DNA of 64,000 nt from JALHUB01 sp963719465 (GCA_963719465.1 OY970386.1:868001-932000); one strand, 5' to 3'. Positions 28,297 to 37,528 are shown, counted from the stretch's first letter. Numbers and translations: made by a program. Notes: a model not told the origin generated them from the sequence alone.

Positions 28297-28763
28297 TCAC
28301 GGCCATCGACACGAACGTCCTTCTCGACGTGCTTATTCCGAACGCGCCGCACGGGGACGAGTCTGAGCGGGGGCTGGGCGACGCGGTTCGCGCGGGGGCT
28401 CTGGTTATCAGCGGTCCGGTATATGCTGAGCTGGCCGCGTTCTTCGAAGGTAAGGACGGATTGGACGGGTTCCTGCAGGACACGGGGATCCGCCTCGATT
28501 CGCCGGGCAGCGATGCGCTTCATGCCGCGGGCGAGGCCTGGAAACGGTACCTGCGGCGGCGTCCTGTCGGTCTTGTCTGTCCGAATTGCGGGACGGCTCA
28601 GACAGTCTACTGCGAGAAATGCGGCGCCAAGGTCCAACCGCGCCAGCACGTCGTGGCGGATTTCGTCATCGGGGCGCACGCGCTGACGCAGGCGGACAGG
28701 CTTCTTTCGCGCGATCGGGGTTTCTACCAGACCTATTTCCCCGCCTTGAAGGTGGAGGCCTGA
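28293..28763 (+). CDS. vapC: PIN-domain toxin with inserted zinc ribbon
   Basis: The 156-residue PIN ribonuclease has the first acidic residue in AIDTNVLLDVL, a Glu in YAELAAFF, and late acidic residues in VADFVIGAHAL and SRDRGFY, forming the Mg-binding site for RNA cleavage. Between the helix ending YLRRR and the VADF motif is an insert, GLVCPNCGTAQ then VYCEKCGAKVQP, a four-Cys zinc ribbon of about 30 residues that ordinary VapC proteins lack. The neighbouring antitoxin overlaps it. The RNA target is unknown. Confidence 0.88.
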   Translation: MITAIDTNVLLDVLIPNAPHGDESERGLGDAVRAGALVISGPVYAELAAFFEGKDGLDGFLQDTGIRLDSPGSDALHAAGEAWKRYLRRRPVGLVCPNCGTAQTVYCEKCGAKVQPRQHVVADFVIGAHALTQADRLLSRDRGFYQTYFPALKVEA

Positions 28764-28868
28764 CCGGCGTCCGAACCTCTCCGCGCCTGATTGCTCTTTT
28801 CTGGCTCAGTCCTTAGTCTAGGGGCGTATTCGAGGAGCGAAACCCCACGGATTCAGGGAGGCAGACCG

Positions 28869-29850
28869 ATGCTCGAGACGCGCATAACCAAGCTGTTTGG
28901 CATCAAGTACCCGATCCTCTGCGGCGGCATGTTCTGGGTGGGCCGGGCGGAGCTTATCGCGGCGGTGGCGAACGCCGGCGGGCTCGGCTTTCTGACGGCG
29001 GCCACGTACCCGACCATCGAGGAGCTCAGGGAAGACGTCCGCAAGGCGAAGGACCTCACCGACAAGCCTATCGGCCTGAACATCAACCTATTCGCGTCGG
29101 CGCGGCCGCAGCCAGTCGAGGAGTGGGTGCGCATCGCTATCGACGAGAAGATCCGGGTCGTCGGAGACGTTGGGGCGCAGTCCGCAGGCGATTGTGGCAC
29201 CGCTGCATGCGGGCGGCGTGAAGGTCATGCACAAGGTGCCGGGGGTGCGCTACGCGCAGACGGCGGAGCGCCTGGGCGTGGACGCGATCTGCGTTGTCGG
29301 GCACGAGGCGGGCGGGCACCCGGGCATGGACGAGGTGACGTCGCTGGTGCTGGTGCCAGCGGCGGCGGACGCGGTGAAGCTGCCGCTGGTGGCCGGCGGC
29401 GGTTTCGCGGACGGTCGCGGGCTGATGGCGGCGCTGGCGCTGGGCGCGGACGCGGTGCTGATGGGGACGCGCTTCATGGCGACGAGGGAGTGTCGCGGGC
29501 AGGCGGCGTTCAAGGAGTGGATGGTGCATGCGGCGGAGACGGAGACGGTCTACTGCATGAAGTCGATAATGAACCCGTCGCGGCTGGCGAAGAACTCAGT
29601 GGTCGAGAAGGTGGTGGAGCTGGAGAAGAAGGGCGCGACGCTGGAGGAGATGTTGCCGCTCATCTCGAATCAAGGGCCGGCTGTGGTGGACACGGGGAAC
29701 ATGGAGGACGGGCTGGTGAGCATGGGCCAGAGCGTGGGGCTGGTGCACGACGTGCCGACGTGCAAGGAGCTCATCGACCGGATGGTGGAGGAGGCGCTGT
29801 CGGTGCAGGAGCGGCTGAGCGGCCTGGTGGGGACGAAGGCGCCGGCCTAG
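28869..29850 (+). CDS. NAD(P)H-dependent flavin oxidoreductase / nitronate monooxygenase (one frameshift)
   Basis: The repaired product is about 326 residues. The first part, to about 29163, gives TKLFGIKYPILCGGMFWVG, NAGGLGFLTAATYPTIEEL and GLNINLFAS. After one extra G (GTCGGAGACG for GTCGAGACG) the frame continues GRSPQAIVAPLHAGGVKVMH, CVVGHEAGGHPG, LVAGGGFADGRG and GADAVLMGTRF. These are the FMN-binding TIM-barrel motifs of the NMO/2-nitropropane dioxygenase family, oxidising nitronates or related substrates. AGGGAGG precedes the ATG. The frameshift is probably a sequence error because both halves are well conserved. Confidence 0.85.
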
Positions 29851-30035
29851 ACGGCTAGGCAAATTGTTCGGGTAATTGATCTGTTATTGTCCGCTATAAC
29901 TGCCGTCAAGGTTAGTGAAGTTTCTGCCCATTTCTTTAACAAGCATCGTCAGGCGAACCCCTCGGCATTCCACCAAATGGCTAAGATGCCAATTCCCTCT
30001 GGCTGTTAACGTCGACGATAGTAAAGACGTATTCT

Positions 30036-30062
30036 ATTAAAGATTCCGGCCTTTTCTTTAAT
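30036..30062 (-). terminator. AT-rich inverted repeat at the Fic gene 3' end
   Basis: ATTAAAGA (30036-30043) and TCTTTAAT (30055-30062) are perfect complements around an 11-base loop and overlap the Fic stop codon. On the minus strand the 3' arm is followed by AT-rich sequence, so it may end transcription. The gap 29859-30035 is AT-rich with no gene. Confidence 0.4.
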
Positions 30063-31224
30063 CAGACCCGAGGCCTTCCTCAATTCTCTGAACCAACTCT
30101 CGCGCATAGAACGTTCGCCCGCGTTTCCCGGCGCTGATCTCTTCCACGATTCCTGCCTCGGCGAGATTAACTAACGCTTTGGCTGCAGATGGATATGTAA
30201 TCCCCAGCGCCGACATCGCGAGGGGCACCGTCAATACGGGCGATTGGAACAGAATGTCGACGAGCCTGATCGTGGATCGGGAAGCCCTGGCGTCATAAAG
30301 CTGGCGCCGATATTCATCTTGAAGCCCCAGTATGCTGCGTGAGCGTCTTATGGCATCCAACGATTGCTCGGCGACACCGCGCAAGAAGAAGCGCAGCCAC
30401 GTCCCCCAGTCTCCGCGCTGGCTGACTGTCAGAAGACCTTCGTAATACTCGTTTCGATGGGATTCGAAGAACGCGCTGAGGTATAACAATGGCTGGCAAA
30501 GGTGCTCGCGGGCAACGAGGAATAGCGTCACCAACAATCTGCCGACGCGACCGTTTCCGTCCAAGAACGGATGGATGACTTCGAACTGATAGTGCATCAG
30601 GGCACATTCGACTAGCGGCGGAAGGCGGGAAGGAGAATTGAGAAACTGCTCCCAATCGGTGAGCAACGTTGCCATGTCACTTGGCGGAGGCGGGACAAAC
30701 GTAGCTTCGTTTAGCTTGCACCCGGGCGCCCCGATCCAGTTCTGACTCGTTCGGAATTCGCCGGGCGTATGATGCTCGCCTCGTACACCTCGGAGCAATT
30801 GCTCGTGCACTTCACGAACCAGTCGGGTGCTCAGGGGCAACTCCTTGAGACGTCGCAAACCGTATTCCATGGCTCTGACGTAGTTGGATACTTCACGGAC
30901 GTCAGGGGAACCCACCGTTTCCTTCCCTGCCTCGAATTGGAAGAGCTCGGAAAGGGAGGCCTGCGTTCCCTCGATCTTTGAGGAAAGGACGGCTTCACGT
31001 CGCGTGAAAGGAACAATCAGCAGGCGGGGATTCGGCAACGTCTCGCCCATGCCGTTCAGGGTACCGAGAGCTCGGTCGGCTTCCGACAGGCTATTGACAG
31101 TTTCCTCCGCCAGGCTTAGAGAACGAGGCAATGGTCTTGGGATGAATGCCGAATAGCCCGTTGGCTGGCGACGAACGTCGCCTGTGGAGCTACTAGCGAA
31201 ATCCTCTGCTCTCATCGTCTTCAC
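30058..31224 (-). CDS. Fic-family AMP-transferase with N-terminal inhibitory helix
   Basis: The 388-residue protein has an inhibitory motif SSKIEGTQAS near residue 81 (class II form, Ser...Glu-Gly), the Fic active site HPFLDGNGRVGR near 220, and a C-terminal winged helix (VLTVPLAMSALGITYPSAAK and LVNLAEAGIVEEI). Fic enzymes transfer AMP or related groups to Ser/Thr/Tyr of target proteins; the winged helix may bind its own operator. The gene is less GC-rich than its neighbours and is bounded by AT-rich sequence with TTCTTTAAC on both sides (29932 and 31251), suggesting acquisition by transfer. Target unknown. Confidence 0.9.
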   Translation of the reverse strand: MKTMRAEDFASSSTGDVRRQPTGYSAFIPRPLPRSLSLAEETVNSLSEADRALGTLNGMGETLPNPRLLIVPFTRREAVLSSKIEGTQASLSELFQFEAGKETVGSPDVREVSNYVRAMEYGLRRLKELPLSTRLVREVHEQLLRGVRGEHHTPGEFRTSQNWIGAPGCKLNEATFVPPPPSDMATLLTDWEQFLNSPSRLPPLVECALMHYQFEVIHPFLDGNGRVGRLLVTLFLVAREHLCQPLLYLSAFFESHRNEYYEGLLTVSQRGDWGTWLRFFLRGVAEQSLDAIRRSRSILGLQDEYRRQLYDARASRSTIRLVDILFQSPVLTVPLAMSALGITYPSAAKALVNLAEAGIVEEISAGKRGRTFYARELVQRIEEGLGSD

Positions 31225-31379
31225 CCATCCGACTATAGGTGCAATTATATTTCTTTAACCATTACTATAACAACATTGCGCCCAGGGGACAAGGAAAAGC
31301 CCCGCCGTACCTCATGGAGTGCTGGCGAAACAGGCTTCGCAACGGCGGCAAACAGGGCGATTTGGCCAGCGAGAAAAGC

Positions 31380-32114
31380 CTACTGGCCGTAGGAGAGGCG
31401 GTCGGCGAGGGAGGCCGGCAAGCCGGCGGCGTGGATCTCTTCCTGGGTGGCGCCGATGTCGTACTCGACGCGGTGGAGGGTGATGGCGCGGGCGTCGGAG
31501 TCGTAGAGGGCGTAGGCGGCGCGCGGGTCGCCGTCGCGGGGCTGGCCGACGGCGCCGGGATTGATGATCATGCGGCTCTCCGGCAGATCGACGCAATCGC
31601 CGTCCTGCCAGGCGGACATCCAGACCTTGCCGTCGTTGCCTTCTTCAGCTAGAAACGGCAGGTGGGAGTGGCCGACGAGGCTGTACTTGGTCTCCATGAG
31701 CCGGAACTGCGCCTCCATCGCCGGCAGCGATAGCAGGTACTCCCACAACGGGGCGCGCAGGCTGCCGTGCACGAGGGTGAAATCGCCCTCGTAGGCGACT
31801 TCAGGCAGCATCTCCAGGTAGTGGCGCTGGTCGTAGGTCAGCTGCTTCGCCGTCCAGTCGACGGCGCGGGCGGCGGCTTGATTGAAGTCGACCGTTGGTA
31901 TCCGGCCGACGGCGGCGAAGTCGTGGTTGCCGGCTATGGCAAGATGCGAGTACTCGCGTACGAGGTCGACGCAGGCGTTTGGGTCGGGGCCGTAGCCGAC
32001 GATGTCGCCCGGACACCAGAGGCGGTCGATGGAGCCGTCTTCCTCGGCGTGGTGCAGGACGGCCTGGAAGGCGGCCAGGTTGGCGTGGATGTCGGCGGCG
32101 ATGACGATGCGCAT
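31380..32114 (-). CDS. Calcineurin-like metallophosphoesterase (YfcE/MJ0936 type)
   Basis: The 244-residue enzyme shows the metal-binding blocks ADIHANLAAFQAVL (D-x-H), CPGDIVGYGPDP (GD), AGNHDFAAV (GNHD), LVHGSLR and VGHSHLPF (GHxH), followed by INPGAVGQPRDGDPRA typical of the small phosphodiesterase-like branch. It probably hydrolyses a phosphodiester with two metal ions; substrate unknown. ATG at 32114 is used since MRIVIAADIHAN is the family start; no strong ribosome site is visible. Confidence 0.88.
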   Translation of the reverse strand: MRIVIAADIHANLAAFQAVLHHAEEDGSIDRLWCPGDIVGYGPDPNACVDLVREYSHLAIAGNHDFAAVGRIPTVDFNQAAARAVDWTAKQLTYDQRHYLEMLPEVAYEGDFTLVHGSLRAPLWEYLLSLPAMEAQFRLMETKYSLVGHSHLPFLAEEGNDGKVWMSAWQDGDCVDLPESRMIINPGAVGQPRDGDPRAAYALYDSDARAITLHRVEYDIGATQEEIHAAGLPASLADRLSYGQ

Positions 32115-32303
32115 GGTCAGTCGGTCGGGAACGTCGAATGGCCGGCGTACGCCTTTATGATAGCAGAATCGGACGGGCGGGGCGTTTCGCGCGCTGCGTG
32201 CTTCCAAGAGTGCCAGCGCAAGTATAGCGATTTCGCCCGGCTGCGTTAACTCTCTGCCTAATGACGCGTTGTTATTAGCATCATAGGAGATGGAGGGAGC
32301 GAC

Positions 32304-33701
32304 GTGAGACTACGTCTTCTTATCGCGGCCGCAGCGATCCTTGCGATTGTCCTGGTCGACGGACAGTCGAAGCCCAGAGAATCGGCGGCAGCGGGACGCG
32401 GCGAAATCGACGGGTCGGTCCTGAGCTCGGAGCCGGCCTCCGGTCGTTCAGCGCTTGCCGGCTGGCGGGTGCTGCTGGGGACGAACGAATGCAAGCTGGT
32501 GGCGACGGCGACGACGGACGCGAAGGGAAGATATCACTTCTCCAACCTCGACGCCGGACCATACATCGTTGAAATCGCGAACGACCAGCCGTACGGGCAA
32601 GGCTGGGAGCTGCTTCAGCCTTCGGCGCGAACGGGCGTCTGCTACGGGTGGGGCGCAAGCGTCATCGAACTGGAAGCGGGCGGCAAGGTCACGGCCGAGG
32701 ACATCATCGTGCAGCTGTTCGACGATCCACGGGGCTACTACGGTAGCGTGTTCGGAGACTCGAACGGGAACGGCCAGTGCGACGCGGACGAGGGGCCGTT
32801 CGTCACGACCATGCGACAGTATGAATCGGACACCAGCCTGGAATTCGCGACCGACCTGGAGGGCGACTACCGCATGATAGAGAGCGAGACACCGATACCG
32901 GGAAACCCGGTCAAGCCGCCGCTCAGCCTCCAAACCTGTCCCGCGCACCCTGTCGAAGGGGACAACGCGAACGGCTATCGCATTACGGCGCCGGTGCCCG
33001 ATTCGTGCGGCGAGTACGGCTGCGTCGCACAGGTCAGTCAGCAGGTCTTTCGTTGCGAGGACTCTGGTTTGTATCTGGTCGACCCGAACCCATCGTACTT
33101 CATCGGCGAAGTGTGGAAGAACGCGGCTCCCGTCAAGGCGGGAACACCGGTCACAGCCTGGATCGGCGATACGGATTGTGGCGAGGGCTACGTCTACAGT
33201 ATCGGTTCAACTTCTCGCTACGAAGTCATCGTCCGCTCGGCAAGCACGAGGGCAGGCTGCGGAACGGAAGGCGCTGAGGTGCGCTTCACGCTCGGCGGCG
33301 AGAGCACACCGACTGTCGGCTACTGGCACGTGCGCACGATGCAGAACATCCAGCAGGTGGTGGACATCGTCATAGGACCACCGTTCGCCGTCTACGATGT
33401 CCAATTGCCGCCCGAGCCAGGGAACAAGACCCTCCAGGCGTACATCGGCGACACACTTTGCGGCGAAGCGACCGCATCTGGAGGCGGAATGGTCCCCAAC
33501 TTGCAGGGGAGGCTCGTCGTTCCGCCCGAAAGCCTCCGAGCGGGCTGCGGCAGGGATGGGGCGACCGTGCGCTTCGTGGTCGACGGCGTCATGTATTCGC
33601 CAACGCAGCCGTGGACGCCGGGGACGCATCGCGTTCAGTTAACGGCCGCGCCGACGGTCTCGCTGCCCAGCACCGGTTCGGGCGGCCTTCTTCCTCAATA
33701 G
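32304..33701 (+). CDS. Secreted protein with Cna-B/SdrD-like repeats and terminal LPSTG
   Basis: The 465-residue protein has a signal peptide (RLRLLIAAAAILAIVLVDG) then a carboxypeptidase-regulatory/SdrD-like beta domain (ATATTDAKGRYHFSNLDAGP), an EF-hand-like GDSNGNGQCDADEGP, and two related domains beginning VTAWIGDTDCGEG and LQAYIGDTLCGEA with paired Cys. It ends SLPSTGSGGLLPQ: an LPxTG-type motif followed by only eight residues and no membrane helix. The protein at 45755 ends in a very similar way (PPKTGDGGYLP), so this ending may be a specific signal rather than truncation. It is the GTG at 32304. Confidence 0.7.
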   Translation: MRLRLLIAAAAILAIVLVDGQSKPRESAAAGRGEIDGSVLSSEPASGRSALAGWRVLLGTNECKLVATATTDAKGRYHFSNLDAGPYIVEIANDQPYGQGWELLQPSARTGVCYGWGASVIELEAGGKVTAEDIIVQLFDDPRGYYGSVFGDSNGNGQCDADEGPFVTTMRQYESDTSLEFATDLEGDYRMIESETPIPGNPVKPPLSLQTCPAHPVEGDNANGYRITAPVPDSCGEYGCVAQVSQQVFRCEDSGLYLVDPNPSYFIGEVWKNAAPVKAGTPVTAWIGDTDCGEGYVYSIGSTSRYEVIVRSASTRAGCGTEGAEVRFTLGGESTPTVGYWHVRTMQNIQQVVDIVIGPPFAVYDVQLPPEPGNKTLQAYIGDTLCGEATASGGGMVPNLQGRLVVPPESLRAGCGRDGATVRFVVDGVMYSPTQPWTPGTHRVQLTAAPTVSLPSTGSGGLLPQ

Positions 33702-33808
33702 ACGAAGCCTAACCACCGCGAAGAAACGTCCCGCTCCATCGCGTGCAGGCGGCGCCGGTTTGTGGCCAGCCGCCTCGAAGCTCGATCCGGCACGATCGGC
33801 CGCGCAGG

Positions 33809-33838
33809 TTGAGGGGGAGAGAAGGCGAACGGTATAAT
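33809..33838 (+). promoter_or_regulatory. Promoter of thiL, close enough for a leaderless mRNA
   Basis: TTGAGG (33809-33814) and a perfect TATAAT (33833-33838) are 18 bases apart. The GTG start is at 33846, only 7 bases after the -10, so transcription would start at or next to the first codon. Confidence 0.6.
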
Positions 33839-33845
33839 CGAGGGC

Positions 33846-34880
33846 GTGAAAGTATCCGAATTGGGAGAGTTCGGCCTCATCGAGCGGATCAGGGAAGAGG
33901 TCGGCGCGCAGCAGAAGGCGTCGAAGGCGCTCGGCACGCGCTCCAGGCTGCTGATCGGCATCGGTGACGACGCGGCGCTCTGGCAGAGCACGGCTTCCGC
34001 CTACCTGGCGACGACGGACACGCTCGTGGCGGGGGTTCACTTTCCGCGCGAGGTCTCCGGCTGGGATGACCTTGGCTGGAAAGCGATGGCGGCCAATATC
34101 AGCGACATCGCGGCGATGGGCGGGACGCCGGAGTACGCGCTGGTGACGCTGGCGCTGCCGGAGGACTTTCTCGTGGAGGACGTGACAGCGCTTTACAAAG
34201 GGATGATCGCGGCGGGAGGTGAGTACGGCGTGGTGATCGCGGGGGGCGACGTGGTGCGGGCTTCGGAGACGATGATAAGCGTGGCGCTGACGGGCCGGGC
34301 CAGCGAGGGCCAGCGCGGCGAGCCAGAGGCTCTGCGTCGGGACGCGGCGAAGGCCGGCGACCTTGTGGCGGTGTCGGGCTCGCTGGGGAACGCGGCAGGC
34401 GGACTGCGACTCATTCTCGAGAAGATTCCCTGCTCCCCGGAAGCGGCAGCGTACCTGCGGCGAGCGCAGCTCCGGCCGCGGCCCAACGTGGAGATGGGGC
34501 AGGCGCTGCTCAGGGCGGGCGTGCGCTGCGCGATTGACGTGAGCGACGGGCTGGCGCAGGACCTGCGGCACGTCTGCGAGGCGTCGGCGGTCGGAGCGGT
34601 GGTCCGGCTGAAGGACATTCCGATCAGCGAGCACCTGGCGCGCACTTTCCCGGGCGAAGCGCTGTCGATGGCGGTGAGCGGCGGCGAGGACTACGAGCTT
34701 CTCTTCACCGGCCCGGCGGCGATCGTCGACCGGGTGCGGAGCCGATTCGCCACGCCGATTACCGTTATCGGGTCGCTCGTGGAGGACGAGGAGCACCGGG
34801 TGCGTTTCGTCGACGAAGGCGGGCAGGAGGTGAGCTTCGCGAGCGGCGGCTGGGACCACTTCGCCGGCGGGCCAGCTTGA
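33846..34880 (+). CDS. thiL: Thiamine-monophosphate kinase
   Basis: The 344-residue enzyme phosphorylates thiamine monophosphate to the active diphosphate cofactor. AIR-synthase/ThiL fold motifs are LGEFGLIERI, LIGIGDDAALW, TTDTLVAGVHF, NISDIAAMGG, IAGGDVVRA and DVSDGLAQDL, with SGGEDYELLF near the end. Start is GTG at 33846 just after the -10 box. It is followed one base later by tsaE, then tsaB and ndk, probably one operon. Confidence 0.95.
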   Translation: MKVSELGEFGLIERIREEVGAQQKASKALGTRSRLLIGIGDDAALWQSTASAYLATTDTLVAGVHFPREVSGWDDLGWKAMAANISDIAAMGGTPEYALVTLALPEDFLVEDVTALYKGMIAAGGEYGVVIAGGDVVRASETMISVALTGRASEGQRGEPEALRRDAAKAGDLVAVSGSLGNAAGGLRLILEKIPCSPEAAAYLRRAQLRPRPNVEMGQALLRAGVRCAIDVSDGLAQDLRHVCEASAVGAVVRLKDIPISEHLARTFPGEALSMAVSGGEDYELLFTGPAAIVDRVRSRFATPITVIGSLVEDEEHRVRFVDEGGQEVSFASGGWDHFAGGPA

Positions 34881-34881
34881 G

Positions 34882-35367
34882 ATGGCGTCACTCACGTTTC
34901 GAAGCGACAGCCCCTCGGCGACACGCGGCATCGGCAGGCGGCTGGCGCGCCTGTTGCGGCCCGGCGACGTTGTTTTGCTCCAGGGGGAGCTCGGCGCCGG
35001 CAAGACGTGCCTGGCGCAGGGCATCGGCGAGGGCCTGGGCGTCGGGCAGGCGGTGAAGAGCTCGGCTTTCGTCCTGCTGAACGAGTATGACGGGCGGCTG
35101 CGGCTGTATCTGGCCGACCTGTATCGTCTGGAGGCGTCGGAAGAGGTGGCGGAGCTGGCGCTGGAGGAGAACGCCGTTGAAGGAGTGTTGGTCGTCGAGT
35201 GGCCGGACCGCGCCTGGTCGGAGATGCCGACCGAGCGGCTGCTGGTGCGGCTGCGCTGGCTGGACGCGCGCTCGCGGGAGCTGACGCTGGAGCCGAGCGG
35301 AGCCCGCTACGTGGAGCTGGCGGAGGAGCTGGCGACGGCGCTGGCAAAGCGTCGGAGGCGCGGCTGA
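34882..35367 (+). CDS. tsaE: tRNA threonylcarbamoyladenosine ATPase subunit
   Basis: The 161-residue P-loop protein has LLQGELGAGKTCLAQGIGEG (Walker A) and LYLADLYRLEA, the TsaE pattern. It drives the cycle of the TsaBDE complex that makes the t6A modification at position 37 of ANN-decoding tRNAs. Its ATG follows the thiL stop by one base and its stop precedes tsaB by one base, so the genes are co-translated. tsaD is not in the window. Confidence 0.95.
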   Translation: MASLTFRSDSPSATRGIGRRLARLLRPGDVVLLQGELGAGKTCLAQGIGEGLGVGQAVKSSAFVLLNEYDGRLRLYLADLYRLEASEEVAELALEENAVEGVLVVEWPDRAWSEMPTERLLVRLRWLDARSRELTLEPSGARYVELAEELATALAKRRRRG

Positions 35368-35368
35368 G

Positions 35369-36040
35369 GTGGAGCTTTCTATCGACACAGCGAGCGATTG
35401 GGCGAGCATCGCGGTCAGCGGCGAGGGACGGCTGCGTGGCGAGATGACCTGGCGGTCGGAGCGACAGCATTCCGTGCAGCTGCTGCCCGCAGTGCGGGAC
35501 CTTATGGCGCGATTGGGCGTGGAAACCGGCGATCTGAAGGCGATCTTCGTGTGCAGCGGGCCGGGCGGCTACGCGGGCCTGCGGGTCGGGATGAGCAGCG
35601 CGAAGGGGCTGGCGTTTGCGCTCGGACTGCCGATCGTCGGCGTGGGACGGTTGGAGTCGGAGGCGTACCAGCACGCGGACTGCGGCCGGCCGGTGTGCGC
35701 GGCGCATCGGGCGGGTCGCGGCGAGGTGGCGTGGGCGGTGTACGAAGGGCCGCGGGAACGGTGGCGCGAGCTTCTGCCAGCGCGGCTCTCGTCGCCGGAG
35801 GAGCTGTTGCGTGTGGCGCGAGACGACTGGCTTTTCTGCGGCGAGGAGGAGGACGAGATTGGCGGGATGCTGGCGGCGGCCGGCGCGTCGGCGCGCGTGA
35901 CGCCGGTGCGGCGTCGAGCGGGCTTCCTGGCGGAGCTCGGCTGGCGGCGGCTGGCGGCGGGTCGCGTCGACGATGCGCGGACGCTGGCGCCGCTGTACCT
36001 GCGGGAGCCGGCAATCGGCCCGCAGAAGCGGGTTTCGTAG
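35369..36040 (+). CDS. tsaB: tRNA threonylcarbamoyladenosine scaffold subunit
   Basis: The 223-residue actin-fold protein has ELSIDTASDWASIAV at the start and IFVCSGPGGYAGLRVGMSSA, the TsaB signature. It binds TsaD and TsaE in the t6A complex. The start is a GTG directly after tsaE. The middle region is more divergent than usual, but length and context support the call. Confidence 0.93.
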   Translation: MELSIDTASDWASIAVSGEGRLRGEMTWRSERQHSVQLLPAVRDLMARLGVETGDLKAIFVCSGPGGYAGLRVGMSSAKGLAFALGLPIVGVGRLESEAYQHADCGRPVCAAHRAGRGEVAWAVYEGPRERWRELLPARLSSPEELLRVARDDWLFCGEEEDEIGGMLAAAGASARVTPVRRRAGFLAELGWRRLAAGRVDDARTLAPLYLREPAIGPQKRVS

Positions 36041-36077
36041 GATCAGGGCATGGACAATTCGAGCTAGGAGCGAGAAC

Positions 36078-36533
36078 ATGGCTGAACGAACGCTGATACT
36101 CGTCAAACCCGATGCGATGCAGCGGGGGCTGGCCGGCGAGGTGCTGAGCCGCTTCGAGCGACGGGGCTTGAAGCTGGTGGCGCTGCGAATGCTGCAGATG
36201 GACCGCACGCTGGCGGCCAAGCACTACGCCGAGCACATCGGCAAGGCGTTCTACAAACCGCTGGTCAGCTTCATCACGTCGGGGCCGATAATCGCGGCGC
36301 TGTTCGAGGCGGAGAACGCCGTCGAGCTGGCGCGGCAGACGATTGGCGCGACAGACCCGGCGAAATCGGCGCCGGGGAGCATTCGCGGCGACCTGGGAAT
36401 CGACATGGGGCGGAACGTCGTTCATGGGTCGGATTCGCCCGATTCGGCGGTGCGGGAAGCGGCGTTGTTCTTCGAGGAGAAGGACGTAGTAGAATGGCAG
36501 CGCAGCGTCGAGGGGTGGATCGTCGAGCGGTAG
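36078..36533 (+). CDS. ndk: Nucleoside diphosphate kinase
   Basis: The 151-residue enzyme balances nucleoside triphosphate pools. It starts AERTLILVKPDAMQRGLAGE and contains the catalytic His in GRNVVHGSDSPDSA. AGGAG lies 8 bases before the ATG at 36078. It closes the thiL-tsaE-tsaB run after 37 bases. Confidence 0.97.
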   Translation: MAERTLILVKPDAMQRGLAGEVLSRFERRGLKLVALRMLQMDRTLAAKHYAEHIGKAFYKPLVSFITSGPIIAALFEAENAVELARQTIGATDPAKSAPGSIRGDLGIDMGRNVVHGSDSPDSAVREAALFFEEKDVVEWQRSVEGWIVER

Positions 36534-36591
36534 CTTCTAGCGGCGCGGACGGGACCCACGGTTCACGCCGCCTTGTGTTCTCGGGATCGCG

Positions 36592-36621
36592 TTGACAAGC
36601 TAGCAGCGCGCGCCCTAGTTT
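36592..36621 (+). promoter_or_regulatory. Promoter of lipoprotein copy 1
   Basis: TTGACA (36592-36597) and TAGTTT (36616-36621) are 18 bases apart. The same elements precede copy 2 at 37452-37480 with 17 bases, so the promoter was duplicated with the gene. Confidence 0.55.
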
Positions 36622-36671
36622 GGTAGAAGAAGACAAAAGCGAGTTCAGGCGCGGTAGACAGGGGGTCCGAG

Positions 36672-37398
36672 ATGCGCTTGCTGCCGGTATTGATTTGCTT
36701 TCTGGCCGTGACGTTCGCGTCCTGTGGCGGAGGCGGGGGCGGCGCGACGGCAACACCCGGCGCGACCGGCACCGTTTCGCCAGAGGCGCACGAGACGGCG
36801 GAAGCGTCTATTCCCGACCCGTTCGCAAGCTTGAGCAGCTATGACTACGACATCAAAGTGCTTGCCGACGGACAGCTCCAGGTGGAGATCCAGGGCGCGA
36901 TCCAGGGATCGGACCGGATTGAGGCGAACTTCATTGTCAGCGGCTCGACCACGCCGATCGAATCGGTGATCATCATTGGCAGCCAGGCCTGGGTAAACGA
37001 CAGCTCCACCGACAATCAGTGGGCTATGACCGACCTCGGGACGGCGGAGAACGTTCTGGCGGGGGCGCCTCCGAAGGACGTTCTGGAACCTTTTGCCGGT
37101 CGACAAGTTGCTCAGCGGGGCGAGCGATCTGGGTGAGGAGAACGTAAACGGCGTAGCGTCGCATCATTTCCAGGTCAGCAGCCTGAGCTCAGACGCGCAG
37201 AGCACGCTGTCGACGTTCCTTGGGGTGACGGTCACCTCGTCGGGCACGATCGACATCTGGCGCGCGGACAACGGGAACTGGCCGGTGAAGGCAAAGATCA
37301 CGGGGCAGTTCCAGAACGGCGAGTCAACGTCCACGGCTGAGGTCGATTGGGACGTCACCAATGTCGACAACGCGACGGTGCAGGCGCCGCCGCAATAG
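36672..37398 (+). CDS. LppX/LprG-like lipoprotein, copy 1 (one frameshift)
   Basis: The repaired product is 241 residues and almost identical to copy 2. A lipoprotein signal (RLLPVLICFLAVTFASC) is followed by a Gly run and Thr/Pro linker, then an LppX/LprG-like domain: FASLSSYDYDIKVLADGQ, GSDRIEANFIVSG and ASHHFQVSSLSSDAQSTLST. Such proteins bind lipids or assist surface transfer. At about 37081 one extra T (GACGTTCTGG for GACGTCTGG) shifts the frame; without it the frame continues DVWNLLPVDKLLSGASDLGE, matching copy 2. Either a sequencing error or a broken copy. Confidence 0.75.
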
Positions 37399-37451
37399 AT
37401 TCGGGCCCCGCCACACACGCGACCTGCGTCGGCTTATGTTGCGAGTAACGT

Positions 37452-37480
37452 TTGACAAGCTGCAGCGCACGCCCTAGTTT
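37452..37480 (+). promoter_or_regulatory. Promoter of lipoprotein copy 2
   Basis: TTGACA (37452-37457) and TAGTTT (37475-37480) are 17 bases apart, mirroring the promoter of copy 1. Confidence 0.55.
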
Positions 37481-37528
37481 GGTAGAAGAAGATGAAAGTG
37501 ACCAGGCGCGGTAGACAGGAGGTCTGAG

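Noticed and set aside
30058..31224. Prophage or integrative element around the Fic gene
   Set aside because: No integrase, transposase or phage gene in the AT-rich stretch; only a single gene is present.
34892..36220. 442-residue minus-strand frame opposite tsaE, tsaB and ndk
   Set aside because: Low-complexity Arg/Pro/Ala frame with no start signal; the plus-strand genes are certain.
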